Position numbers and translations under genes: made by a program. A stretch of 64,000 nucleotides of DNA from Lysobacterales bacterium. Its GTDB lineage: Bacteria > Pseudomonadota > Gammaproteobacteria > Xanthomonadales > SZUA-38. Where the stretch lies: contig JANQOZ010000085.1 in NCBI GenBank assembly GCA_028285525.1, forward strand, positions 124,001-188,000, read 5' to 3'. Shown here piece by piece: positions 1 through 7,628 of this stretch. Below the pieces are notes generated by a model. It had not been told where the DNA came from. It worked only from the letters and a program-made list of their open reading frames with translations, and did not search any database. Numbering within the stretch: the first letter of the stretch is position 1; each line of letters starts with the position of its first letter.

Positions 1-296
1 GCGACAAGCGGCGCAACCCGGCCACCAAAAAGGCGGTCGACGACGTGCATGGCGGCGGCTTGCGAGTAGTCGGCGCGCTCAACCTGCGGGAAATATTGGC
101 GCCCCGACCGGTGCGGCGTGAACCCCACAGCATTCTTGCTGACCAGCCGGCTGATTAAGGTATTGACCGTCTTTCGATGCCAGCCGGTCTTCGGACTAAG
201 CCGCGCATCAATGTCTGCGGCAGTCAGGGGCGAGTTGTCCCACAGCACATTCATGATGTGCATCTCGGCGTCGCTGATGTTGATTGAGTTGGCCAT
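1..296 (-). CDS. BlaI/MecI/CopY-family transcriptional repressor (partial, runs off left edge)
   Basis: Reading the minus strand from the ATG at 294-296 gives about 98 residues beginning MANSINISDAEMHIMNVLW, which is the N-terminal winged-helix of BlaI/MecI repressors: the 'ISDAE..IM.VLW' opening, a TAADI helix, and the recognition region WHRKTVNTLISRLV. In this family the repressor binds TACA-N2-TGTA dyads as a dimer and is inactivated by proteolysis triggered by a BlaR1/MecR1-type M56 sensor protease; such a gene would be expected just left of the window but is not visible. The gene follows the serine hydrolase on the same strand, and the 68-bp gap between them holds a double operator, so autoregulation is likely. 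The C-terminal dimerisation domain is cut off by the window edge. Confidence 0.85.
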   Translation of the reverse strand, partial: MANSINISDAEMHIMNVLWDNSPLTAADIDARLSPKTGWHRKTVNTLISRLVSKNAVGFTPHRSGRQYFPQVERADYSQAAAMHVVDRLFGGRVAPLV

Positions 297-301
297 AATA
301 G

Positions 302-336
302 ATTACAGCTGTAGTCTAATGGACTACATCTGTAAT
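302..336. promoter_or_regulatory. Double BlaI/MecI-type operator
   Basis: Two 14-bp dyads, ATTACAGCTGTAGT (302-315) and ACTACATCTGTAAT (323-336), each contain TACA-N2-TGTA or the near match ACA-N2-TGTA, and are separated by 7 bp. The whole 35-bp stretch is itself an almost perfect inverted repeat. This is the arrangement BlaI/MecI dimers bind. It lies just upstream of the repressor start, so it should mediate autorepression. Confidence 0.75.
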
Positions 337-364
337 CACAAGCGTTGAATGACGTTTCCGGTTG

Positions 365-2020
365 TTAGGCCTTGGTGAAGGCGGCCCGGTTCTCACCTTT
401 CGAATTGGTCACATGAAACCCGATGACCTTTCCCGCCTCGTCGCGGGCAAATTTGACGCTTCTAACCACCCCATCGCCCATGAACAGATCCTTCTCGACG
501 GCGATCAGCCTGAAATTGCCGTGGCGGATACTGTTGGCGAACAACCCATGTTCTTTCAACACAAAACTCAGCATCAGCTCCAGCTCCACGCTGTAGTAAA
601 CGCCTTCATACTCCGCGTAGCTCGCATCCTCTTCTCGCTCGTTCAGGACGATCTTTGGCGCCAGGATATTGTTGTACTCGACAGCGGAGGCAATGCCGTC
701 GGCATCCTGCTGAAAGGTCATGGTTCTGTTTCCGTAGGCTCGAATACGAAAAGTGCTGTCGCCGATAGGCGTCATTGGAAATGTCTCCTCGCCATTCGCC
801 TTGGTGAATAGCTGATTGCCGCTCCGGGTAATCGTGACTACCCAGGCTTTGCCCAATTGATAGACGCCGAGGAACTCGTCCAGCTGTTCGTTGGACAGCT
901 GAACCACCTTTTCTGGGCTCGGCGATGCCTCGCTTCTGTTCTTGTCAGACGTATCTTCTGGGAGCAACGTATCGACATATTGGTTGATAATTTCCCGCGT
1001 ATTGGTTCTGAAGTTATGGGCCACAAACAGGGAAGTCTTCAGGTCAGGCAGAAGCACCATGTGGGACGTATGCGAAGCCCAGCTGCCGGAGTGATTGATG
1101 TAGCGGACTCCTCGGTATTCCTCAATGTCTATACCGTAGGCGTAGGTGTTCACTCCACCGTCGTTTAAGGGCATTGTCGTCATCATTCGATTCACAACAG
1201 CTTGTTTTTCCGGCGACGGCGACATGAGGAAGTTCATCCATTTCCTCATGTCAGCTCCGTTAGAAATCAGGCTGCTGGACCCAAGAGCGGTCGTGTTGTT
1301 GGTATCTCTGACCTGCTTGCCATCGCCATTCAGGTAGTAAGCGCCGGCCAGATTGGCTATCAGCCGGGATTGATCGTCGTTGAAGAACGTGTTTTCCATG
1401 CCGAGGGGTTTAAACACGTGCTCTTGAGTCCAATCAACAAACGACTCACCGGTCACCTTCTCAACGATCGCGGCAAGGAGGACATAGCCCGTATTGGAGT
1501 ACTGGTACCGAGTTCCCGGAACAAAATCGAGCTCGGTTTGTGCATACGCCATTCGGATAATCTGGTCGTAGGTGATGCGGTCGCTGGACGGCCACTTCAT
1601 TTGCCACAAGAGGCTGGTCCAGTTTTTTACGCCGCTCGTGTGATGAACGAGATGCCCGACCGTGATGGTATGGCCGTAGGTCGGGAAGTCGGGCAAATAC
1701 TCACGAATGTCCGCGTCGCCGGACAGCGCTCCGGCTTCCTCCAGCTCCGCGATTGCATATCCGGTGACGGTCTTAGCGATCGACGCCAGGTCGAACACCG
1801 TATCCTCGCTGACAGGCACCTGGTGTTCAGCGTTAGCGACGCCGTTGACACTTGTGTACACCTCCTTTGAGTCCTGAACGATGGTGATGTAAGAACCAAA
1901 GGCCGAGTAACCTTCTCGCCGTTCGTAAATCTCCTCCGAGACTGCTGCAAACTTTTCAGGGGTCGTCTCGCTGAGCGATTGCCCTGAGAGGACAAGAAGA
2001 ACTAGTAAGAGGTATCTCAT
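365..2020 (-). CDS. Exported serine hydrolase, beta-lactamase/penicillin-binding-protein (class C-like) family
   Basis: 551 residues with a short Sec signal peptide (RYLLLVLLVLSGQSLS). The beta-lactamase-type fold is marked by the SxxK motif S80-IA-K83 in 'DLASIAKTVTGY', the YxN motif Y174-S-N176 in 'YQYSNTGY', and an HSG motif at about 310-312 in place of KTG. These serve as nucleophile/base, second catalytic motif and oxyanion strand in class C beta-lactamases, DD-peptidases and EstB-type esterases. A C-terminal region of about 170 residues beyond the catalytic domain is typical of large serine hydrolases of this group. The substrate cannot be read from sequence. It precedes a BlaI-family repressor on the same strand, which suggests a cell-wall or beta-lactam related role, but many such hydrolases are peptidases or esterases. 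Confidence 0.88.
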   Translation of the reverse strand: MRYLLLVLLVLSGQSLSETTPEKFAAVSEEIYERREGYSAFGSYITIVQDSKEVYTSVNGVANAEHQVPVSEDTVFDLASIAKTVTGYAIAELEEAGALSGDADIREYLPDFPTYGHTITVGHLVHHTSGVKNWTSLLWQMKWPSSDRITYDQIIRMAYAQTELDFVPGTRYQYSNTGYVLLAAIVEKVTGESFVDWTQEHVFKPLGMENTFFNDDQSRLIANLAGAYYLNGDGKQVRDTNNTTALGSSSLISNGADMRKWMNFLMSPSPEKQAVVNRMMTTMPLNDGGVNTYAYGIDIEEYRGVRYINHSGSWASHTSHMVLLPDLKTSLFVAHNFRTNTREIINQYVDTLLPEDTSDKNRSEASPSPEKVVQLSNEQLDEFLGVYQLGKAWVVTITRSGNQLFTKANGEETFPMTPIGDSTFRIRAYGNRTMTFQQDADGIASAVEYNNILAPKIVLNEREEDASYAEYEGVYYSVELELMLSFVLKEHGLFANSIRHGNFRLIAVEKDLFMGDGVVRSVKFARDEAGKVIGFHVTNSKGENRAAFTKA

Positions 2021-2167
2021 GGACGATCCTTCGATTGATCCGTATGTGTTCGACGACGATGTGTGGCGTTTGGTTGGGATAGCCCTTGATCAGCGGCTCA
2101 AACGCGCTTGTCGCTCTCCGTCGCCAATCGTTTATGCTGTTGGGCCCTGCTCTTTTAGGACCTGTCC

Positions 2168-4330
2168 ATGCGCCGCACCTGCAGTTCGTTTCTCCTTGTC
2201 CTGATCCTCGCCACAACCGCCTTTGCGCAGGAAAGCTCTGAGCTCCGTGCGATCTCTCACGAAGACGTCTGGCTGATGAAACGCATCGGCTCGCCGGTCG
2301 TCTCCCCGGACGGCCGCCACGCGGTTGTCTCGGTCGGTGAGCCGGCTTACGAGAAGGATGACGAGGTGTCCGACCTATGGCTGATCGCGGTTGACGGGAA
2401 AACGCCGCCGCGGCGGCTGACCTCGACCGCAGGTGGCGAAGGGGGTGTCGACTGGTCGCCCGACGGGACCCAAATCGCGTTCGCCGCCAAGCGAAGCACG
2501 GCAGAGGACGCGAAATCGCAGATCTACATTCTGCCGATGGATGGTCCTGGCGAGGCGGTGGCGATCACCGACCTTTCCACCGGCGCCTCCAACCCGAAGT
2601 GGAGTCCGGACGGATCGCGCATCGCGTTCGAAAGTCGCGTCTATCCCGACGCCGTCGACGATGAGGCGAACCAGGCCGAGAAGAAGGCAAGGGACGATCG
2701 CGGCATCAACGTTTCACGGTACGAAATCTTCCCGATCAGATACTGGGATCACTGGCGCGATGATCTCGAGACGCATCTGTTTGTTCAGGATGCCGTAGCG
2801 GGCCAGCCGGCCAAAGACCTGCTGGTTGGCACTGAACTGGTCGCAGGACCCGGTTTTGCCGGCGTTTCGTCACTGTCCGGCGACTCGCTGCATGCGGTTT
2901 GGACCCCGGACGGCGAAGCCCTGGTTATTTCGGCGACCGAGGAGCTGAACGTTGCGGCGCACGATGAGGTTCACTTTGGCCTTTACCGGGTACCGGCAAG
3001 CGGCGGCGAGCCGGCGGCGATCACGTCCGGGGATGACTACAGCTGCGTCGGCGCTAAGTTCTCCCGGGACGGAAAATACCTTTACTGCAGCTGGAGCCCC
3101 AGCAACGAACATGTCTACAACCATACAGAGATCGCCCGCGCACGGTGGTCCGGCGACAGCCTGAATAGCTCACTCGACGTGCTTACCGCAGATTTTGACC
3201 GCTCGGTTGGGGGCTTCGAATTGTCGGCCAACGGCAAAACGCTGTATCTGAATGCCCACGACCATGGTCGCACGCGTCTGTTTACGCTGCCGTCAAAAGG
3301 CGGAACCGTGCGTCCGCTCGATGCTGACTCATCCGGCGTTTACGGCACCCCGATGCCCGCCGGCGATCGACTGGTGGCGAACTGGCAGAGCTCAGCGACG
3401 CCTGCAGAGATCGTGCGCGTCAATCCGAGAAGCGGGGAACATGTGGCGCTAACTGAGTTCAACACCGAACTTGCGGCAGGACTGGACCGCCCTGCTTTCC
3501 GCGAATTCTGGTTCGAAAGCTCCAAAGGCCGGCGTATCCATAGCTGGCTTGCACTGCCGCCCGGCTTCAGCGAGGAAGAGCAATACCCGCTGGTCCTGTT
3601 TATCCACGGCGGCCCGTTCTCCTCCTCAAGAGATACGGACCACGTTCGCTGGAGCCCCCATCTGCTGGCGTCGGCTGGCTACGTGGTGCTGCTGACGGAC
3701 TACACCGGCTCGGTCGGCTACGGCAGCGAGTTTTCGCGAAACATCGAGGGCGACCCGCTGGCGACTCCCGGCGAGGAGCTGATCGAGGCCGCCGACGAGG
3801 CGACCCGTCGCTTCAGCTTTATCGATCCCGATCGCCAGGCGGCCGCCGGCGCGAGCTATGGCGGGCATTTGGTGAACTGGCTGCTCGCCACCACCGACCG
3901 CTTCGACGCTCTGGTCGGACACGCCGGGCTTGTGGACCTGGAGGGACAGTATTCGAGCAGCGACGGTGTCTACCACCGCGAGCGTATGAACGGCGGACCG
4001 CCCTGGGGTGACAGCGAGGTCTGGAAAGCCCAAAGTCCTTCGACGTACGCCAATCAATTCAAAACGCCGACGATGCTCACCATCGGCGAAAAGGACTTCC
4101 GGGTACCGGTAAACCAGACCATCGCCGCCTGGACGTACCTGCAGCGAATGCAGGTGCCCTCAAGGCTGCTGGTGTTTCACGATGCCAATCACTGGATCAT
4201 GAACGGCAAGGAAGCCAAATACTTCTGGGACGAGGTGCACCTTTGGCTGAATGAACACCTGCGGCCGGAAACTGATGCAGAACTCTCCCGAGTTCACCAA
4301 TCCCCAAAACGCCCGACGACCACGAAGTAA
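2168..4330 (+). CDS. Exported S9-family prolyl oligopeptidase/acylaminoacyl-peptidase-like
   Basis: 720 residues starting with a clear signal peptide (RRTCSSFLLVLILATTAFAQ), so a periplasmic or secreted enzyme. Residues about 40-420 form the WD40-like/TolB beta-propeller, with repeated 'SPDGxxIAF'-type blades; about 450-690 is the alpha/beta-hydrolase domain. The catalytic triad can be placed: Ser563 in GASYGGH, Asp643 in GEKDFRVP and His675 in DANHWI. The HGGP oxyanion motif is near residue 480. S9 peptidases of this type cleave small peptides, the propeller restricting access. It is divergent from the serine hydrolase; the 147-bp gap must carry both promoters. Length and order are normal for the family. 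Confidence 0.93.
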   Translation: MRRTCSSFLLVLILATTAFAQESSELRAISHEDVWLMKRIGSPVVSPDGRHAVVSVGEPAYEKDDEVSDLWLIAVDGKTPPRRLTSTAGGEGGVDWSPDGTQIAFAAKRSTAEDAKSQIYILPMDGPGEAVAITDLSTGASNPKWSPDGSRIAFESRVYPDAVDDEANQAEKKARDDRGINVSRYEIFPIRYWDHWRDDLETHLFVQDAVAGQPAKDLLVGTELVAGPGFAGVSSLSGDSLHAVWTPDGEALVISATEELNVAAHDEVHFGLYRVPASGGEPAAITSGDDYSCVGAKFSRDGKYLYCSWSPSNEHVYNHTEIARARWSGDSLNSSLDVLTADFDRSVGGFELSANGKTLYLNAHDHGRTRLFTLPSKGGTVRPLDADSSGVYGTPMPAGDRLVANWQSSATPAEIVRVNPRSGEHVALTEFNTELAAGLDRPAFREFWFESSKGRRIHSWLALPPGFSEEEQYPLVLFIHGGPFSSSRDTDHVRWSPHLLASAGYVVLLTDYTGSVGYGSEFSRNIEGDPLATPGEELIEAADEATRRFSFIDPDRQAAAGASYGGHLVNWLLATTDRFDALVGHAGLVDLEGQYSSSDGVYHRERMNGGPPWGDSEVWKAQSPSTYANQFKTPTMLTIGEKDFRVPVNQTIAAWTYLQRMQVPSRLLVFHDANHWIMNGKEAKYFWDEVHLWLNEHLRPETDAELSRVHQSPKRPTTTK

Positions 4331-4502
4331 CAATGAGCCAGGGAGATCAGCCGCTGCACGCGCCCTCCGCCTCTGGGCGCCGCGGCGCGCAGCCGAGCCG
4401 ATAACTTCCCGCCCTGGTACTCCGACGTGGATTGGTTGCGAACCGTTTAACCGAAGCTACACTCAAACCAGTGAGCAGTGCGCTGTCTGTGAGGGGCAGA
4501 AT

Positions 4503-5912
4503 ATGTTCATGCGAACTGTATTGACGTTAGTAACTCTGGCAACGCTTTCATCCGTCGGTGCGCAACCCCGACTTGTCCTGGACGTCAACCCCGGACCCGG
4601 CGGGCAGCCACTTCCGCTCGGGCAAATCAGCAATGGCCTGGTGTATTTCCAGGCAGCAAACCCGGCATTCGGTTCCGAAGTTTGGGTAAGCGACGGTACG
4701 GCGGGCAACACCATGCTCGCCGCTGATCTGCGCCCCGGGCCGCCAGGCTCCTCCGCGCGCATCCTCGGCGTCGACAACGGCCTGGTTTATGTTTCGGCCA
4801 GCAACGATGCCGGTGTGTTCGAGCTTTGGTCAATCGCTTCGCCAGGAACGCCGGCGACCTTGTTACCTGGCATTACCTCACCCGACTGGCTCGGTGCGGT
4901 CGGAGGTCGCCTGCTGATGTCAGGTTCCAGCATCAGCGTGGACGATGAGGTGTTTTGGGTGGACGCTGCCGGCGGCCCCGAGCTTTGGATAGACGTCAAC
5001 GGCACGACACTCGCATCTGCCCCATGTTGCCTGATTACAACCGGGGCTGACTCGGCGCTCCTGTCAGCTCGGGCCGCCACGAATCCCATTATTAGTGCTG
5101 CCCCTCATTGGCTGGTCGGCAACGCTGCCACCGAAGTTCGCTCCACCGATGACAACAAGGTCTCGCCACGCGGCGTTTTTCGTCCTGTTCTGAATGGCTA
5201 CTTTTTCTTCGGAACCGAAGATGCCGGCTTCGACACCGCCGGTACGGAGCCGTGGCTGATTGATCCAGCCGGATCCCAAGCTACGCTGATTGAGGATATC
5301 AACCCGGGCACCGCTTCAAGCGGAGCGGTGAGCTTCCCCATCAGCCTACCGTTCAAGGGTGAAGTATATTTTGCCGCCGAGTCACCGGGCCGCGGACTGG
5401 AAATTTGGCGATCCAATGGCGTTGGCGCAGTGCTGGTTCAGGATTTTGCCCCCGGGGAAGATGATTCTGACCCTATTGCCTTTCTTGAATTCGCCGGAGA
5501 GCTCTACTTTGGCGTAAAGACCCGAGAGGGCCCGCAGCTGTGGAAGACTGACGGTGCGGCTCTGACCCGGATTGCAACAATCGGCAGTAACCCAAACTTC
5601 GAAGCGCCCTGGCCGGCGGTCGTGTTTGACGACCACCTTCTTTTTCGTGTTGAAACCGAGGAACACGGCCAGGAACTCTGGGCCACCGATGGTCGAACCG
5701 GTCAGATTGCCTTGGTCGCGGACATCAACCCAGGCCCTGACGATGGCGTTACCAGGCCGATCACCTGGGTGCCGAACAGTTCGCGGCTCTTGTTTATGGC
5801 AGATGATGGAGAGCACGGGCGGGAGCTTTGGCGTCTGGAAGCTGGCTACCTTGCAACTCTCTTTCCAATCTTCTCAGACAGCTTTGAGTGCCGTTTGCCA
5901 CTCTGCCCGTAG
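4503..5912 (+). CDS. Secreted ELW-repeat (beta-propeller-like) protein with C-terminal IFSDSFE tag
   Basis: The frame is open from 4251, but the ATG at 4503 begins a good signal peptide (FMRTVLTLVTLATLSSVGAQ), giving about 469 residues. The body consists of repeats of the type 'G-x-x-LYF-x-A-x-D-x-x-x-G-x-ELW-x-x-DG', e.g. SEVWVSDGTAGN, GLEIWRSNG, QELWATDG, GRELWRLEAG. The same repeats form the N-terminal third of the RHS protein at 50143. Close to the end is PIFSDSFE (IFSDSFE codons 5868-5888), followed by CRLPLCP; five other exported proteins in the window end with a similar motif. Function unknown; a surface or extracellular structural/binding role is inferred. It lies 172 bp after the S9 peptidase and is convergent with the DUF418 gene. 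Confidence 0.8.
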   Translation: MFMRTVLTLVTLATLSSVGAQPRLVLDVNPGPGGQPLPLGQISNGLVYFQAANPAFGSEVWVSDGTAGNTMLAADLRPGPPGSSARILGVDNGLVYVSASNDAGVFELWSIASPGTPATLLPGITSPDWLGAVGGRLLMSGSSISVDDEVFWVDAAGGPELWIDVNGTTLASAPCCLITTGADSALLSARAATNPIISAAPHWLVGNAATEVRSTDDNKVSPRGVFRPVLNGYFFFGTEDAGFDTAGTEPWLIDPAGSQATLIEDINPGTASSGAVSFPISLPFKGEVYFAAESPGRGLEIWRSNGVGAVLVQDFAPGEDDSDPIAFLEFAGELYFGVKTREGPQLWKTDGAALTRIATIGSNPNFEAPWPAVVFDDHLLFRVETEEHGQELWATDGRTGQIALVADINPGPDDGVTRPITWVPNSSRLLFMADDGEHGRELWRLEAGYLATLFPIFSDSFECRLPLCP

Positions 5913-6077
5913 CTGCACTCGCGGGTGAACAGGCCAAGGTAGCTTGGACACCACTGCCTGAGCAGAGCATGAAGCACCTTTCGGCGTCCGCCGGAGTCGA
6001 TGAGGTTGCGTTGGCGTGAGAGAAAGCTCTTCACGCGCCCAGCCGGGTCGACTTCATCGCGAGGCTACGAGCCGTCT

Positions 6078-7358
6078 CTAACCCGCGCGACGCAAGGTCT
6101 GCCACTTAGCGTAGGTCAGCGAGCGCCAGAGCCATTCCAGCGGTCCGTAGTGAAATCGCGCAAGCCACCAGGGTGATACCACCAGCGCGAAAGCCCAGAC
6201 GCCCAGCACCACCAGGAGCTGCTGCCAGCGTTCTGTCTGTCCGAACCAGCCCAGACCGTGTCCGTAGAACAGCAGCGTACAGATAAGGCTTTGGGCGATG
6301 TAGTTGCTGAAAGCCATGCGGCCGGCGGCAGCCAGCCTCGCTCGCAGCCCGACCCAGCGCTGCCCCTGACACCACAGCATAATCGCCGCCGCATAACCCA
6401 GAGCTAACGCAATGCTGCCCCAATAGTTGTACTGAATACCGAGGAAAAAGGAGTAGTCAAAATCCCATCCGTTTTTATGATGTTGGACCAGTCCGAAGGT
6501 GATGGTGCTTAGGCCCAGCAGTAGGCCCCACGTGAGCAGCTTTCGATAGGCGCCGGCGGACCAGCGCGAAGACAGCAGCCCCCAGCGAAACAGCGCCATG
6601 CCGATCAACATCAGCCCAGCCGAGCGCCAGAACCCCCAAACCAGGTACACCACCGTATGGAACTCCGCCGCGTGTGGCACCCGACCTGCCTGCTGCTCCA
6701 GCCAGCCGCCTCGGTAGATCCGGGTTTCCTCGGCAATTTGGGCGGCGTTGGGCGCCCAGCTTTTGAGGGTATCGGCATAAGCTTCCGGCGGCCAGTTCTC
6801 CAGTGAAAGACCCGAGGCAAAGTAGAGGGCGGAACCGATAACGAGTAGCAGGCCTCCGATGACCAGCTGAGTAACCGGTGAGCGTCGGCGAAACCACAAG
6901 ACGAACAGTGTGCTCATGGCATAGATCAACAGCACGTCACCAAACCAGATCAGATAGGCATGGACAGCACCAAACAGACCAAGCCAGAACGTTCGCTTCA
7001 GAATGAGCCAGGTTGGCGATGCGCCACGCGCTTCCGCCCGCTCCCCGATCAGCACCAGGCCCGCGCCGTAGAGGAGCGTAAACAACGTCATGAATTTCTG
7101 GTCAGCAAACACGTGCTTGAACGCAAAGACCGCGTAGTTGATCGCGTCGGGGGGGCCGTAAACGGTCGGATTGAAGTAGGCCGCCTGCACCATGGCAAAC
7201 ATCTGGATGTTCATCAGGAGGATCCCAAGCACCGCAAAGCCCCTGAGCACGTCAAGACCTTCGAAACGTTGAGATTCAACCGTCGGCGCAATGCCGAGCG
7301 CTTCTTTCGGTAATGCGCCGCTGGCATCAACCGACGGATTCTGGGTACTGCTGACCAT
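6078..7358 (-). CDS. DUF418 family polytopic inner-membrane protein (YeiB-like)
   Basis: 426 residues beginning with a hydrophilic N-terminus and then 'GLDVLRGFAVLGILLMNIQMF', the diagnostic opening of DUF418/YeiB proteins. About ten hydrophobic segments follow, and the C-terminal DUF418 part is recognisable from 'GRMAFSNYIAQSLICTLLFYG' and a terminal 'FHYGPLEWLWRSLTY' (the family's GPxEWLWR motif). The biochemical role of the family is unknown; it is distantly related to acyltransferase-like membrane proteins that start with LDxLRG. The gene is a single unit, convergent with the ELW-repeat gene and separated by 270 bp from the tagged beta-helix gene on the same strand. Confidence 0.9.
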   Translation of the reverse strand: MVSSTQNPSVDASGALPKEALGIAPTVESQRFEGLDVLRGFAVLGILLMNIQMFAMVQAAYFNPTVYGPPDAINYAVFAFKHVFADQKFMTLFTLLYGAGLVLIGERAEARGASPTWLILKRTFWLGLFGAVHAYLIWFGDVLLIYAMSTLFVLWFRRRSPVTQLVIGGLLLVIGSALYFASGLSLENWPPEAYADTLKSWAPNAAQIAEETRIYRGGWLEQQAGRVPHAAEFHTVVYLVWGFWRSAGLMLIGMALFRWGLLSSRWSAGAYRKLLTWGLLLGLSTITFGLVQHHKNGWDFDYSFFLGIQYNYWGSIALALGYAAAIMLWCQGQRWVGLRARLAAAGRMAFSNYIAQSLICTLLFYGHGLGWFGQTERWQQLLVVLGVWAFALVVSPWWLARFHYGPLEWLWRSLTYAKWQTLRRAG

Positions 7359-7628
7359 TGCGTGCCTCCAGATCTTCGGGCTCAGGTTACTGTAAATGCG
7401 CTAGCTTCGTACTGACCGAAGCAGCAGGATGCACGGTCGTGAAGCGCTGCAGTACGAGGACGGACCGGGTACTCCGGTTCCTCGACCGCGGCGTCCCTAT
7501 GGCAATCCGGAGCGAGTTTCACGTCTGCCAGCTGAGCTGGTCTTAGGAAAGGAGGCCCGCAAGATTCACTCGGCAGGGCAAATCACCCAAATGGCAATCA
7601 CTGATATCGAATTTTGGAAAGAAGGAAA

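Noticed and set aside
118..348. 76-codon plus-strand ORF at left edge
   Set aside because: Antisense to the BlaI-family gene, which has unmistakable winged-helix sequence on the other strand.
4358..4381. GCGCCC/GGGCGC stem after the S9 peptidase as a terminator
   Set aside because: Only 6 bp in GC-rich DNA and no T-run; expected by chance.
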